This document shows positions 24,464 through 38,943 of a stretch of DNA of 64,000 bases, piece by piece. The DNA is taken from the NCBI RefSeq assembly GCF_036323735.1, contig NC_086024.1, positions 58,230,924 through 58,294,923 of the forward strand, given 5' to 3'. Made by a program: the position numbers and the translations under genes. A model generated the notes under the pieces. The model was not told the DNA's origin. It was given only the letters and a program-made list of their open reading frames with translations, and made no database searches. The DNA is from Rattus norvegicus (lineage: Eukaryota; Chordata; Mammalia; Rodentia; Muridae). The first letter of the stretch is position 1. Every line of letters starts with the position of its first letter.

Positions 24464-25399
24464 ATGGCTCAGCCTCCCTGCCTACAACTAGAAAGCTGTG
24501 CTTCCAGGTTTGCCTTCCATCTCTAGCAGCTAAAGGAGGATGAGCCAATCAGCTTCCCACTACTGTTCTGAAGAGTCTCATTGGTGTCTCTAAAGACTGT
24601 TTCTAGGGTCCCCTTACTTCAGGTCCAGATCCAAGATATTCCCTAGGCTCTTGTGTGAGAAGGCTCTTAGGCTTTCGTCTTCGTTAACAGAGGTCATGCC
24701 CACGCTACACAGTAGTCTTTGCACTGTCCCAGGACCATTATCACTCACACAGAGTAAATGAAAATCGAAAGGGGAGAGAATTGTTGCAACCACATGGGTA
24801 AGAATGTAGACACTGCCAGGCCAGATGACCCAAACCAAATCTTTTGCTCAGCCATTCAGTAGGAAGCCTCTAAGCCTCAATGTTCTTGTCTGCTCACTGG
24901 GAGTAAACACAGCATTCACTAGATGAGGCTACTCTAGATATGATGGTGGCAGTGTTACATAAAAAGTATATATAAACCATCCTAAAATAGATTATTTCCC
25001 TCATTGAAATATCATTTCCTTGTTGGTTAAGGAAAGGTGGGCCATTCTTCCACCTAAATTAATTGTAACCATATTTCTGTAATAAACCAGACTAGTATTT
25101 GGTATGACCATGAGTTTGATTGTCTAACTATTAACTTGCATTTCTAAATTATCCTAAATAGCTTGTAATAGCAGCTTTCAAATGGACTAGAAATTAACAA
25201 TGCACTCTTTTAAAGAATTACATAGGAGAAATACCTTTAAAAGAGTTGATACATAGTATGTTGTAACCAAACAAAACCTTAATTTTATATCATTATACCA
25301 AGATGTATACCAATGGAAGATTTTTGGTTAGTAATATTCTATAGTTTAAGGGTAGATTCAGTAATTTATACTTCTATGTCTATTATTCCTTCTCCCTCC
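24464..25399. other. Anonymous non-coding sequence
   Basis: Nothing recognised. A short purine-rich stretch at 25,415-25,466 borders the retroviral remnant. Confidence 0.45.
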
Positions 25400-25559
25400 T
25401 TCCCCCCTTACAAACAGATAGGAGAAAAAAGAAGATAGAAGAAAGAAAAGGAAAAGGAAAAAGAAATCCTTGAGTCTGAACTCTCTCATTTTGTTTCCTT
25501 ACTGGCTAAGACAATAACAACTTGTAACTAATCCCCCTTAAATGACAATTGAACAACCA

Positions 25560-26404
25560 AACACCATCTACCCCAACTCTTGGGAATGGGGATATCACTC
25601 TTTTATAGATACTTCCTGCTGTCTGGATGAATCATTTTTCTTTTGCAGGGGCCCTAAGAAAATTGGGATATTGTTGGATCTTCACAAAGCTAGCTATAGC
25701 ATTTGTTGCCCAGTCTCTGTATGCTGAGAAAGTTCGGGGCTTAACTGAAGTCCTGTCTGGAACAGTCTGTGATGCTGGATTTTGAAATTCTCTTGGATGC
25801 AGATTTTGAGAAAACATCATTGAGGCAGTCTGAGGCCTCAAATCTTTTGTAGATCTATCTTATGTCCTAGATAATTAGTAGAAGCTCATCTTTGTTTTTT
25901 TTTCAGGAGCAATTTGTAATCCCTAACAAGGCAAAATTCTCTTTCAAAGGTATTTGTATCTAAATCAGCCAGAAAGAGAATATCCATACAATGATAACTT
26001 ACGGATTGAGGAAGCTGCTTACAAATTTTGAATGGCTACTGTATAAAATATTGGCATAAGGTAGGACTATTCAAAATCCTTATGGTAAGACTTTCCAGTG
26101 ATATCTCTTTATTGGATAACTTCTATTAAAAGTAGATACGGAGAAAGCAAACCTTTCCCTATCACACTCATTGAGGGAATTGTGAAAAAAGCAACCTTTT
26201 CAATCAATCACTATAACAGGCCATGCCTTCAGTAGTAAGAAAGGCAATGGGATTCCAGGTTGTAAAGAGTCTGAATAATTTTTGCTGAATAATTTTATTA
26301 ATGCACACAGATCTGTCCACACTTTCCATTTGCCAGATTTTTTAATGACAAATACATGAGAATTCTGAGAACTGGTAGACTTTTCTATATGTTTGGCCTC
26401 CAGA
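25560..26404 (-). pseudogene. ERV reverse transcriptase remnant (N-terminal half)
   Basis: The 74-codon minus-strand frame at 26,200-26,424 carries the conserved reverse transcriptase N-terminal block with Phe-Val-Ile-Lys-Lys-Ser-Gly-Lys-Trp near 26,330-26,356 and Leu-Gln-Pro-Gly-Ile-Pro further on. At about 25,976-26,000, where the catalytic motif with two aspartates should lie, only one aspartate is read, so the active site is broken as well as the frame. Sequence downstream to about 25,560 is weakly retroviral. Confidence 0.6.
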
Positions 26405-27824
26405 TATTCTTTTTTTTTCTCCATCTTTATTAAATTGGGTTTTTCTTATTTACATTTCAATTGTTATTCCCTTTCCCGGTTTCCATGTCAACATCCCTCT
26501 AACTCCTCCCCCTTCCCTTCTATATGGGTGTTCCCCTCCCCATCCCCATTACCGCCCTCCCCCAACAATCCCGTTTACTGGGGGTTCAGTCTTGACAGGA
26601 CCAAGGGCTTCCCCTTCCACTGGTGCCCTTACTAGGCTATTCATTGCTACCTATGAGGTCAGAGTCCAGGGTCAGTCCATGTATAGTCTTTAGGTAGTGG
26701 CTTAGTCCCTGGAAGCTCTGGTTGGTTAGCATTGTTGTTCATATGGGGACTCAAGCCTCTTCAAGCTCTTTCAGTCCTTTCTCTGATTCCTTTAACAGGG
26801 GGTCCCGTTCTCAGTTCAGTGGTTTGCTGCTGGCATAATGCCTATGTATTTGCCATATTCTGGCTGTGTCTCTCAGGAGAGAGCTACATCCGGTTCCTGT
26901 CAGCCTGCACCTCTTTGCTTCATCCATCTTATCTAGTTTGGTGGCTGTATATGTATGGGCCACATGTGGGGCAGGCTCTGAATGGGCATGTTCCTTCAGC
27001 CTCTGTTCTAAACTTTATCTCCCTATTCCCTCCCAAGGGTATTCTTGTTCCCCTTTTAAAGAAGGAGTGAAGCATTCGCATTTTGGTCATCCTTCTTGAG
27101 TTCCATGTGTTCTGTGCATCTAGGGTAATTCGAACATTTGGGCTAATGTCCACTTATCAATGAGTGCATACCATGTGTGTTTTTCTGTGATTGGATTACC
27201 TCACTCAGGATGATATTTTCCAGTTCCATCCATTTGCCTATGAATTTCATAAAGTCATTGTTTTTGATAGCTGAGTAGTATTCCATTGTGTAGATGTACT
27301 ACATTTTCTGTATCCATTACTCTGTTGAAAGGCATCTGGGTTCTTTCCAGTTTCTAGCTATTATAAATAAGGCTGCTATGAACATAGTGGAGCATGAGTC
27401 TTTGTTATTTGTTGGAGCATCTTTTGGGTATATGCCCAAGAGAGGTATAGCTGGGTCCTCAGGTAGTGCAATGTCCAATTTTCTGTGGAACCTCCAGACT
27501 GATTTCCAGGAAGGTTGTACCAGTCTGCAATCCCACCAACAATGGAGGAGTGTTCCTCTTTCTCCACATCCTTGCCAGCATCTGCTGTCACAGGAGTTTT
27601 TTATCTTAGCCATTCTGACTGGTGTGAGGTAGAATCTCATGGTTGTTTTGATTTGCATTTCCTTTATGACTAAAGATGTTGAACATTTCTTTAGGTGCTG
27701 CTCAGCCATTGGGCATTCCTCAGCTGTGGATTCTTTGTTTAGCTCTGAACCCCATTTTCAACAGAGTTATTTGTCTCCCTGCAGTCTAACTTCATGAGTT
27801 CTTGTATATTTTGGATATAAGCCT
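26405..27824 (-). mobile_element. 5'-truncated rat-type LINE-1 inserted in the ERV
   Basis: Starts at the left with a T-run (26,410-26,418, the poly(A) in reverse) and 'ttattaaattgggttttt'. It passes through the antisense 3' UTR and ORF2 end to about 27,824 ('ttttggatataagcct'). The antisense 130-codon frame (27,317-27,709) is its ORF2 C-terminal part with the Cys-rich block. No target-site duplication was resolved. Confidence 0.85.
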
Positions 27825-27829
27825 TCTTG

Positions 27830-28420
27830 AACTAGAACTAACTAGTTCTTAGTATCTTAAACTTTTCCTTTCTTATAGGTCAATGTTCTATCCAAACAGG
27901 TTTGTCAGTTTGCTACTTTCGTCCTAGGGCAAGTGGTGATCTACCAGCAGTGACTCCCCCATACAAAATGTTATCCTGCTATGGACAGTTTGGACAGTCT
28001 ATAACTGTCTTTGATTACAATTTTTAATTCCTTTATTAGGATCATCTCCTATGTTGCAGCTTGTCTCTGAAGTTGGAAAATGCTAATCTGTGTTTCCCAC
28101 TATTGCAGTAGATCTCTTTCCCTTAAATTTATGGCTATATTAGTCCTATATGGCCTTAATTTTCCTATTTGACCTTCTGGTCCTATGCAGTTAATCTCTT
28201 TTTAGACTTTGTTTTACCTGAGAAAATGTACCACTTTCTAGGAGCTGTGTAGATACCCTTTGAAGTGGCAAAGCTGGATTCCAGGAATCTTGTGATATAA
28301 TCACATCAACTCCAGTGTCCACTAATCCATGAATCCCAATTCCATCTAACTAATTTTAACATTGATTTCTTATTGTTTATAGTAGTTTACCAAAATGTCT
28401 TTTTTTTTTTTTGGTATCCT
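27830..28420 (-). pseudogene. ERV protease remnant
   Basis: Encodes on the minus strand a retroviral aspartic protease active-site block: Leu-Val-Asp-Thr-Gly followed by Val-Asp-Val-Ile-Ile. The Asp-Thr-Gly codons lie at 28,319 back to 28,311. The usual alanine or serine after the glycine is valine here. The leftmost part (27,830-27,950) runs into the start of reverse transcriptase. Frames are broken, so no functional protease is expected. Confidence 0.6.
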
Positions 28421-28449
28421 TAGGATTGCTTTTTTAATGTGTAGGAGCT

Positions 28450-28760
28450 GTTCTATCTCTGTTAAATGGCTTATTTAAGTTTCAAGCAACTGTATTTGTT
28501 CTATCAGGCTTTGATTTTTCACGTTGTTTTTCAGAATAGTCTTTCCTTAGTAGACAGGAAATGAATGGCTCTCGTTCTTTTTTTGTCAAGTCTTGAGCCA
28601 GGCTCCTTAGTCAGTTTTCCAACTTTAAGGAAGTGCCTTGAATATCTTTGGATAACCTACATTCATGACCTGTTGCTCATGAGTCTGTTGCTTCCACATT
28701 TTCTACATTTCACAGGAAAATTTCTCCCAAAATTGTTTCAATAGTATTAGTAATAGTAGT

Positions 28761-28807
<47 letters not shown>

Positions 28808-30060
28808 TAAAAAAATTATCCTTAGGAACTGTTTGTCTGCAGTCCTTTAGGGAAGGACCTGATCTTTCACAGCCACAACAATGGACATTTTGTGTTTTTA
28901 TATCTCCCATAATTGTTTATCCAACCGTAACTGAATTGTGAGTATTATATTCTATATCTGTAGTAGTATAAATCCATTCATAAAGAGGTGTAGATCTGTC
29001 CCTTAAAGGTCTAATAGCCTTTTACTATTAGACATTAGCATTTCAAAAGCTAAAGATTCAATTAAAATTTCTCTAGCAGTTGAATCTGATATTGTTTTAT
29101 TCAGAGATGTAGTTGGTCTTTGTAAAAAAAGTTAGTAAAAAATTCATTTGAACCCTGGATTCTCTTTGCAAATGATTCAGGTTGTCCCAAGCATTTAAGG
29201 CTATTGTTCTAGATGAGCATCATCGAGGTCAATCTCTACTCTCAATTCAGAATATGGGCCTTCTGATCCTGACAGTATCAATTCGTCTAGTCCTACTTCC
29301 TTGCTCCATGATTGAAACCTCATATTTCTACCATATTAGTCATTGTAATTGAGGGCCAGGCTCTAAGATGGATATCATCAAATCTCTCAATCTTTTGGAA
29401 TTAGATGCTTTTGATACCCACTGAAGCATCTGTTTCACTCATAGTGAATGTAAGCCATAGGTTGGTTTTGGTTCCTTAAATAATTTTAAATCTTGTGTCT
29501 CTACGAGTTACCACTCAGATTCTTGACAACCCTGTAGATTTCTTTCATCTCCTTTTAATTCCCTTATCAGAGCTGGAAAAAATCACTTTAGGCTTTTTAA
29601 CTGATATAGACTGCCTTTTTGCAGTCTTGTTACAACGTGGTGCTATAGGTTCTGGCCTTGCCTCCCCTCTCTCTATCTCAGTATCTTTCCTCAATTTCAT
29701 TTATAGTTTTTTCTTCTAAGACTTGTCTCCATTTTTCATCTTTTCCCTTTTATATATCTCTATCATTTTGATATCATTTTCATTCTTATTATAAACCTCT
29801 CTAATTTTTCTTCTAAGGCTTCCAATCTAGCATTTAATTTTTTAGTTTTTACTTTCCTAATTCTGTTTCATTCTGATCTTTCTTTTAAGGGATATATAAA
29901 TTGTAATTGTTTCAAAAAATTATTTCTATGCTGATAACTGAAACAAAATCATATGGGATCCAGAAGCATCATGTCATTGTGTCTCTCTCCACTTTTTAAC
30001 TCAGAAAATATTTTCCTTTTAATCTGTAACTCTCTCTTTAAGGACTTACCAGGTATCTTA
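28450..30060 (-). pseudogene. ERV gag remnant
   Basis: Minus-strand coding relic of the structural polyprotein. A zinc-knuckle-like Cys-Arg-Lys-Cys-Gly stretch reads from 28,707 back to 28,693, but the rest of the knuckle is degenerate: the expected His and last Cys are not in place. Upstream (29,330-29,400) a short stretch resembles the capsid end of betaretrovirus-like gag. Stops and shifts occur throughout, and a (TAG)n array has expanded inside it. The call rests on motif order relative to the protease rather than on a continuous frame. Confidence 0.5.
28741..28807 (+). repeat. (TAG)n trinucleotide array
   Basis: About 20 units, near-pure from 28,762 to 28,806, inside the ERV gag remnant. 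Confidence 0.95.
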
Positions 30061-30330
30061 TCAAATCAGTTGACTTTTCACCTTTTCCCGAAGTTTACTA
30101 CGTCTCTGCTGCTCAGCTAGCATGTTGCACTGGTTATTGGCTCCTGGCTCTGCCCCCTTAGAGGACTAGAGCAGTTGCTTGTCCTTCTGTGAGAGCCAAG
30201 CCTCATGCCTGCATATGCACTGAGTCTAACCACCCCAGCTCTAGGAAGTTCCGCCTGGGGCAGGCACAGGACTTGGTCCCTGACTAGTTATCCCCTGCCC
30301 ACAGGAGATAGTTCCCAACATGAAACAACC

Positions 30331-33300
30331 CCAGTGACAGTTTTCTGGACTTTTTTGTTTCATTTTACTTTGTTTGGGTTTTTTTTTAAATCTTACTGGT
30401 CATTTGTTTGTTTTGTCTTTATGTTGGGCTGCTTCTGGTTTGTTTTCATGTTTTTCTGTTTGTTTGTAAGAGAGAAAGAAAATAAACATAAATGTGGGTG
30501 GGTTCAATGTCTCCTTGTCATATTTACTGCTCTTGTTTCTGGGGAAAGCCCTGCCATCTCCTGGGAGGTCTTCATGGTCCCTGTCATCACTATGTTTTAG
30601 AGAATACAACTTGGGATGGCTAGGAGGCATCTTCAGCCTATGTCCAACTGGAACCCAAAAATATGTTGCCAGTACCTTTCTTCAAATATTTGTAGGCTCC
30701 TCCACCACCAAAAACAAACGAAATCCACCTACCCTATAGTGACCCTATAATAATATTCTTAAGAATTCAGTAAGTTATCATTTCATTTGTTTCTAATTTG
30801 ATAAGTATCCAAATTATTAAAGGGGAATTAGCTCACATTTTGGCTAACCTTGATGTTAACTGTGATAAAGGTAATTGGCACTCATTCTATACCTAGAATA
30901 CATAATTACTTTATTTAATTACGTCTCCTCTTCATGAGTTGAAACATTTTTTCTTAATAGCTAACCCAAATTAAATTTTGTCTTGTAGAATATGTGCCAA
31001 ATAACCACACCAAAAATGATGATCTATCTAAAATACATTTCTTATAGCTAATGTTACCCAGTGATGCTCGTGACTGGATAGTGTCTTATTGTTTGCAGTG
31101 TTTAAGTGCTTGACTATTGTTATTTTCCAAAATAAAGGATCCTATGGTTCTCTCCTGTGTTGTTTTCTTTTCTTCTTGGACTATTGCTAAGCTGGACACC
31201 AGAGCTTGCTAAAGCCTTTGGTGTTTAAAAATTAATTGTATGTATTTGAAATTGAATACAAACCTTCTTTCTTTCCTATGAGTGTTACTGGCTTGATCTA
31301 TTTAATCTTTCAGAAAATGCAGGAAATAATTGCTTGTGGAGAAGGACCACACAAAAAGTTAGGTCTGAAGGGAAAACCGAACCTCAGAGCTTCAAGCTCG
31401 GTCCTAAACTCAAAACAAAAGGCCGTTCGTTTGACCTCCTATGCAATTCTATTAAGAGATCCTCCAGAAAAGCAGAGAGGCCCTTGTCTCAGGGAAAGTC
31501 TATGAGAACTCTTTGAAGAAAACAAAGACCATGAGTCTTATTAAAAGAATCCGAGGGCTGGGTACTAGAGATACTGTAGTATAAACATTCCTGCAGATGA
31601 CCTGGACTTTGTAGTCTGCAGAGAAATCCTGTCTGCTATACCACTCACACAAGGCTCCGCCACTCTGACGGGAGTGTTGTTTTGTTGTGTGTAGACAGCT
31701 GAGAGTCATTTCCTCATTTTCATTCTAAACGAAGCTGGACACTCCCTTTCCATTTCTGAAAAGTAATCTCTGTGAGAAGGTTGCTGGCATGTTTACCCAG
31801 TGGGCTTGGAGCCAGTCAGACAACACCTACATTTCTTGGTCCTTCCCCTCTCTGTTTCCCAACCTCTCCTGCTTTAAGATGGCCAGATATAAAAAGCTGC
31901 CAGTCGGGATGCCAGAACTTCAAAGGGCTGTCACAAGTGTACACAAAAGCCCATTTGTTCAGCTCTTGGATGGAGACACCAGTGGCTCCCAGGCACAGAG
32001 AACCCAAGGTTTTGCTTCTTTTAACTTTTTGCTTGTACCATCTGGCAGACGAAGGAGCCTTTATTTCACTCCATAACTTGTCCAGAGGCTGACTGAATCA
32101 ATGCACCATTTTGGTCTTATAATCTATCTTGGCCTTTATATCGTCTCTGCTTGTGGAACTAATTACATGATAGAATTTTCCAAATAAACCCTATTTGCCT
32201 TTCAATGTACAGGACCCTAGATTTAAGAGACAAGCATAGCAGATAACTGTCTAAGCACCTACATTTGGGCCCTAAAGATATGTATTGAAGTCCCATCAAA
32301 CAGAAATGTTACCAAGAGTATAAAGAACATTAGATTTTATTCTCTCAAGATCTATTTTTACTGATAATATATTTTATTTTATTCTAAACTGTGTAATGTA
32401 AACCAAGCCAGGTCTCTAACATTGGATGAGGTAAAAAACACAAGCCTAGAATAAAGCGGTTGCACTTATATAGTCACAGATTTGTTAATGACTATGTGTC
32501 GTAAAGGTCATCTCACAATGTGGCCCAGGAAGGATGTAGCTATTTAAAAGGATGAAGGTATATAGACCTTGTGAAATAAAGTGAAAACACATTCTGTCTT
32601 CAAATAAGAAGTCAAATATATCAGAAGTCAAATTCAAGGCAGACGTATCTATATCTTACTAGGTCACCCCTAGCTAATTAATTCTGCAAACCTCTATGGT
32701 GCAACCAAAACGTCCAGCCAGGACCTCTGGTGCTTCTCTTCATAATACCCTTCCTTAATGCTAAAGATGGAAAACTAGTTCACTAGTATAAGAGATAATA
32801 TGTATTCAGGGTCACACAGAACTTTTAGTGAACACGGCAGTGAGAGTTTTTCTAACTTTTACAGTCAAGATAGATTTATTTCCTCTCCTCCATGTAATAA
32901 CTTAAAAATAAACAATATACAGATAGCTATGACTTAGACACTGTATATCAGGTAGTATATGACACGAAGAGAAGAAATAACAACTAACTCCTATGATAAC
33001 CCTGGCTTAGCTCTCTGGAGAGTTTTCAGGCAAACACTGAACAAGCGATAACCTAGTGGGAGCCCCAAAAAACCCTGAATTGAGCCACCAGAGCTGAGTG
33101 TCCAGGGAAGCCAGACAGCTAGAGCTACGAGGCCAAGACTCAAAAGAAGAGAGCTGGGAGAAAGGTACATAGTCTTCAGCTGAAGTTAAGCCAGCATGGA
33201 GTAGGGAGAAATAACACATGTCAGGTGGAGGAGCCACAGCCTGAGACATCAGTCCTGAGATCACAGGGGAACGAAATGGAGGTGGTACTCAATAGATACA

Positions 33301-33342
33301 GTGGAACATCTTCATAATTCACAGAACATCAAGCAGCATGCG
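30331..33342. other. Anonymous non-coding sequence
   Basis: About 3 kb without a repeat or gene I can name. The frames at 30,205-30,600 (131 codons), 31,236-31,505 and 31,772-32,092 have no recognisable domains and overlap frames on the other strand, so I do not call them. Confidence 0.45.
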
Positions 33343-33683
33343 GAGAGTGCTATGTCAGACCAACCAGACCCACAGGGACTAAACCACCAACCAATGAGTA
33401 CACATAGAGGGATCCATGGCACCAGACACATATGTAACAGAGGATAGCCTTGTCAGACATCAGTGGGAGGAAAAGCCCTTGGTCCTGTGAAGGCTCGATG
33501 CCCCAGTGTAGGGCAATGTCAGGGCAGGGAGGCAGGAGTGGGGGGCGGGAAAGCACTCTCATAGAAGCAAGGGGAGGGAAGATGGGATAGGAGATTGCTG
33601 GAGGGGAAATCAGGAAAGGGGATAACATTTAAAATGAAAATAAATAAACTACTCAATATAAAGAGAGAGAGTGCTGTGTCAGA
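33343..33683 (+). mobile_element. Short LINE-1 3' UTR insertion with 17-bp target-site duplication
   Basis: Flanked by gagagtgctatgtcaga (33,343-33,359) and gagagtgctgtgtcaga (33,667-33,683), one mismatch. The insert of about 307 bp matches the last part of the L1 3' UTR ('gaaggctcgatgccccagtg' at 33,488-33,507) and ends in an A-rich tail with AATAAA. Confidence 0.85.
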
Positions 33684-35081
33684 GTGGGGAAAGATCAGAC
33701 TGAGACTGGGGGTTGACTGTTCCTGACCCAGTAAGAACACTGAGCATGTGTCAGAATAACTCATGGTTTCTCACTCTTGGGGACAGTTATTAGGGGACCA
33801 TCAGATCTTTCCACAAATACTCATCCTTCATTATCTCTTGTGTCCATGGAAGTTTGACTAGAGCTTGTCACTTTGTCCTGACTCCAGCATCTGACTCCCC
33901 AGTTAAACAAAAGCAGAGGACTGAGAGGAAGCATGAAGTGGAAAACCCAGACTGCTACTCTCTCCACCTGACTGGTTCCACTCAGCAACAGATGAATCCA
34001 ATCTGCTGGGTAGTATTATGAAACTTGATGTCTCCGTGAGCTATGAGGAACTTGTGACGGCAACAACCGAGCTGGCCTCCTTCCTTATGGTGAACAGTGC
34101 ATCTATTGTTCAGCAAGACTGCTGCCGAATCCTTGTTCTGCAGTCACCCACACAATGTGACCGAAGCTGTGCCCCTCCCAACATGCTGCTCACCTGTGAC
34201 ACAGGCTTGGGGCTTAGTTTTGATGATAATGGAATCCTGAATCTAATGCAGTCACCCGCGCTATTAGAATTTCATGGTGCTCTTATAAAGTTGGTCTTAG
34301 GAGCCTTTTGCTGAAAAGGTATTTTCTTCCTTGGTTTGTTTCTTTGCCATTTAGCCTTGAAAGATTCCATACTGGTTTTTTTCTTCTTCTTCTTTTAAAC
34401 AGAAGAATCCTAGTTATAGACTTCATTCAGCTTTCTAGCTGTCAGGATAAAAGTCTCATGTTTTGGGGGGCCAGGGGAACATGACTCTGGACTAACTTGC
34501 TATGACTTGCCATCTCAGCCAAGCAGAGAAGAATACAAAATCCCATTACCACCTTGTGGTATCCTTTGGTTTCTGAACTCAACTGCTATCACCAGAAAGT
34601 GACTGTAGACAATTCCAGTGGCTGGTACTATTTTTTAATATACTTTTTACATATTTTTCTGCCCCCCTCCAAGTCACTCCCTTCCATAATTCTTCCCCCA
34701 TCTCCTCTCACTCTAATGGTGTGAGAGGAAGGCCCTATGTTTCATAAATATTTCATTACCAGAGTATGGACTAAAAGGAGACCCTGAGACTACTTCTCAT
34801 ACACAGAGCTTAGAATAAATTACCAATTGGCATAAATTTCTCCCAGGATTTTTTTAACTGTCTTAGAAAATATGTCCATTAGAGCCCAGTAGCTTTGATG
34901 GCTAACAAGTTTTCATGAGAAATGCAGGAATTTCTTGCTTCACATTCGTTCTTCTGTTACATGTAATGAAATATAAACCCGTTGTCTTAGAATTACATTA
35001 CCCTGTGGTGATGTTTTTATAATGATGTCTCCATCCACCTACCAGGCAGCTCTGTGTGCATACACATGTATACATTTTTCA
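33684..35081. other. Anonymous non-coding sequence
   Basis: No repeat named. A 98-codon frame at 34,018-34,314 starts with ATG and has no domain I recognise. Confidence 0.4.
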
Positions 35082-35246
35082 CAGAAGGAGAACCTGGGAA
35101 AGGGAGGAAGCAAGGGCGAGGGGGGAGAGAAAAGAGGGGGAAGAGAAAGAAAATGGAGGAAGGAGAACAGAGGAGAGGAGAGTGAGAGGAGAGGAGAGGA
35201 GAGGAGAGGAGAGGAAAGAGGGAGGGGAGGGGGAAGGGAGGGGACA
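35082..35246 (+). repeat. Polypurine tract with (GAGGA)n core
   Basis: About 165 bp almost entirely G and A, including a GAGGA pentanucleotide array at about 35,172-35,214 and G-runs at 35,117-35,140 and 35,222-35,240. Confidence 0.9.
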
Positions 35247-35912
35247 GGATCGGACAGAATGTTGAGAAACACTTAACTGATGTCCATAATGGTGGTTTAA
35301 TAGTGTTGAGTTCAGGTGAACACCTTCACTTACCTACATCCTAAAGTTTTTCAGTGTCTCTTGAACGAGATGTGGAGAATCCATTGATTTTTGAAATTCA
35401 GGATAATTGTTCCTACTTCATAATATCTCTAGAATATTTCTTCATAATACTTCGTTGTTTTCAAACATCTATTCATAATATAGCTGCTGCACTTTAGGAA
35501 AAAATGAAAGTGATTTTTAAAAATTCTTGCAAAGGCGTTCAAGTCTTTGGGGACCCCTTGGACAGTATGGAAAGTGTGTCTCCAAATCTCTAACTGGAGG
35601 AAGAAGTGTGAGATGTAAGGTCATGAGAAGCAGCCACCTTGCCTTCTGCACAAGCCAGGCTAAAATGTGGGTGCCCTCAGCCCACAATCTCCAATGCACT
35701 CACACGGCATCTGGATGCACATCCTTGGCTGTGTCCCTTGCCTTCGCTTAAGGCCACCTCCAGAAACAGAAACAGGGACCTTAGTTCACCAACTGCTTCC
35801 TAATTTCTTTTGACCTGGCCAAGAAAAATAAAAATAAACACCCTATACATGTGGTAACTTGATCTCAAAGGAGACTGATTATCTGCATTAAAACCTATTG
35901 GTATGGCATTCA
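35247..35912. other. Anonymous non-coding sequence
   Basis: No gene or repeat recognised. Confidence 0.45.
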
Positions 35913-36564
35913 GAGGGCAAAGACTTTTTTTTAAGATGTTACTATCATTAAATTTATTTCCTTTCTTTTTTTTATTAACTTGAGTATTTCTTATTTACAT
36001 TTCGAATGTTATTCCCTTTCCCAGTTTCCAGGCCAACATCCCCTCTCCTTCCCCTTCTTTATGGGTGTTCCCCTCCCAATCCTCCCCCCATTACCACCCT
36101 CCCCCAACAATCAAGTTCACTGGGGGTTCAGTCTTAGCAGGACCCAGGGCTTCCCCTTCCACTGGTGCTCTTACTAGGATATTCATTGCTACCTATGAGG
36201 TTGGAGCCCAGGGTCACTCCATGTATAGTCTTTGGGTAGTGGCTTAGTCCCTGGAAGCTCTGGTTGGTTGGCATTGTTGTTCATATGGGGTCTCGAGCCC
36301 CTTTAAGCTCTTCCAGTCCTTTCTCTGATTCCTTCAACGGGGGTCCCGTTCTCAGTTCAGTGGTTTGCTGCTGGCATTCGCCTCTGTATTTGCTGTATTC
36401 TGGCTGTGTCTCTCAGGAGCGATCTACATCCGGCTCCTGTCGGCCTGCACTTCTTTGCTTCATCCATCTTGTCTAATTGGGTGGCTGTATATGTATGGGC
36501 CACCTGTGGGGCAGGCTCTGAATGGGTGTTCCTTCTGCCTCTGTTTTAATCGAGGGCAAAGACT
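35913..36564 (-). mobile_element. 5'-truncated rat-type LINE-1 with a 3' transduction and 13-bp target-site duplication
   Basis: gagggcaaagact flanks the insert at 35,913-35,925 and 36,552-36,564. Read on the minus strand, the L1 3' UTR (36,551 to about 35,974) ends with an 8-A run (35,966-35,973), then 33 bp of non-L1 sequence (35,933-35,965), then a second A-run (35,925-35,932). AATAAA lies within the 33 bp about 20 nt before the second A-run. Confidence 0.8.
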
Positions 36565-36658
36565 CTTAAAGCTGTAGTAGAAATAGATAGTTTGACCAAT
36601 GGAAAGGTCTTTACTATTATACTGAGGTTTTAAGACAAGAAATAAAAGAAATCAAGCT

Positions 36659-36866
36659 AAGGAGCCTGAGAGATGGCTCAGCAGGTAAGAGCATTCTGTG
36701 CTTGCAGGGGACCAGAGTTAGGTCCTCCAAATGGCTCATAGCCTCCTGTAACTCCAGCTCCGGGGAATCTAATGCTTCCAGACTCCCAGCGCACTTGCAT
36801 TTATGTGCACATACCCAGACAGAGACACTCATAACTAAAAATAGTAGAAAGTAAGTTTTTAAAAGA
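36659..36866 (+). mobile_element. SINE B3
   Basis: 'gagagatggctcagcaggta' (36,669-36,688), 'gcagggg...ccagagttagg' and 'gggaatctaatgcttcc' (36,763-36,779) match the B3 consensus order, with an A-rich end. Confidence 0.85.

Positions 36867-38943
<2,077 letters not shown>

Larger units (their letters stand above)
25400..30330 (-). mobile_element. Decayed class II (betaretrovirus-like) endogenous retrovirus, internal region
   Basis: Reading right to left there are remnants of a leader and gag, a protease segment, and N-terminal reverse transcriptase. Frames are interrupted many times. An L1 (about 26,405-27,824) is inserted in the N-terminal part of reverse transcriptase: pol resumes on both sides of it. 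The RNase H, integrase and env regions and both LTRs are not recognised, so the copy is a fragment. Boundaries are approximate; the right limit is set where recognisable leader-like sequence ends. Confidence 0.7.

Noticed and set aside
27317..27709. 130-codon minus-strand frame with a Cys-rich motif, first thought to be a zinc-binding gene
   Set aside because: It is the C-terminal end of L1 ORF2 in the inserted antisense L1. Closely similar sequence occurs at 52.5-52.9 kb.
31236..32092. Cluster of 60-106-codon frames, considered as possible exons
   Set aside because: They overlap one another in different frames, carry no recognisable domain, and no convincing splice or promoter signals were seen.
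34018..34314. 98-codon ATG frame with mixed composition, considered as a small gene
   Set aside because: No recognisable domain or conserved motif and no other supporting signal. This length is expected by chance.
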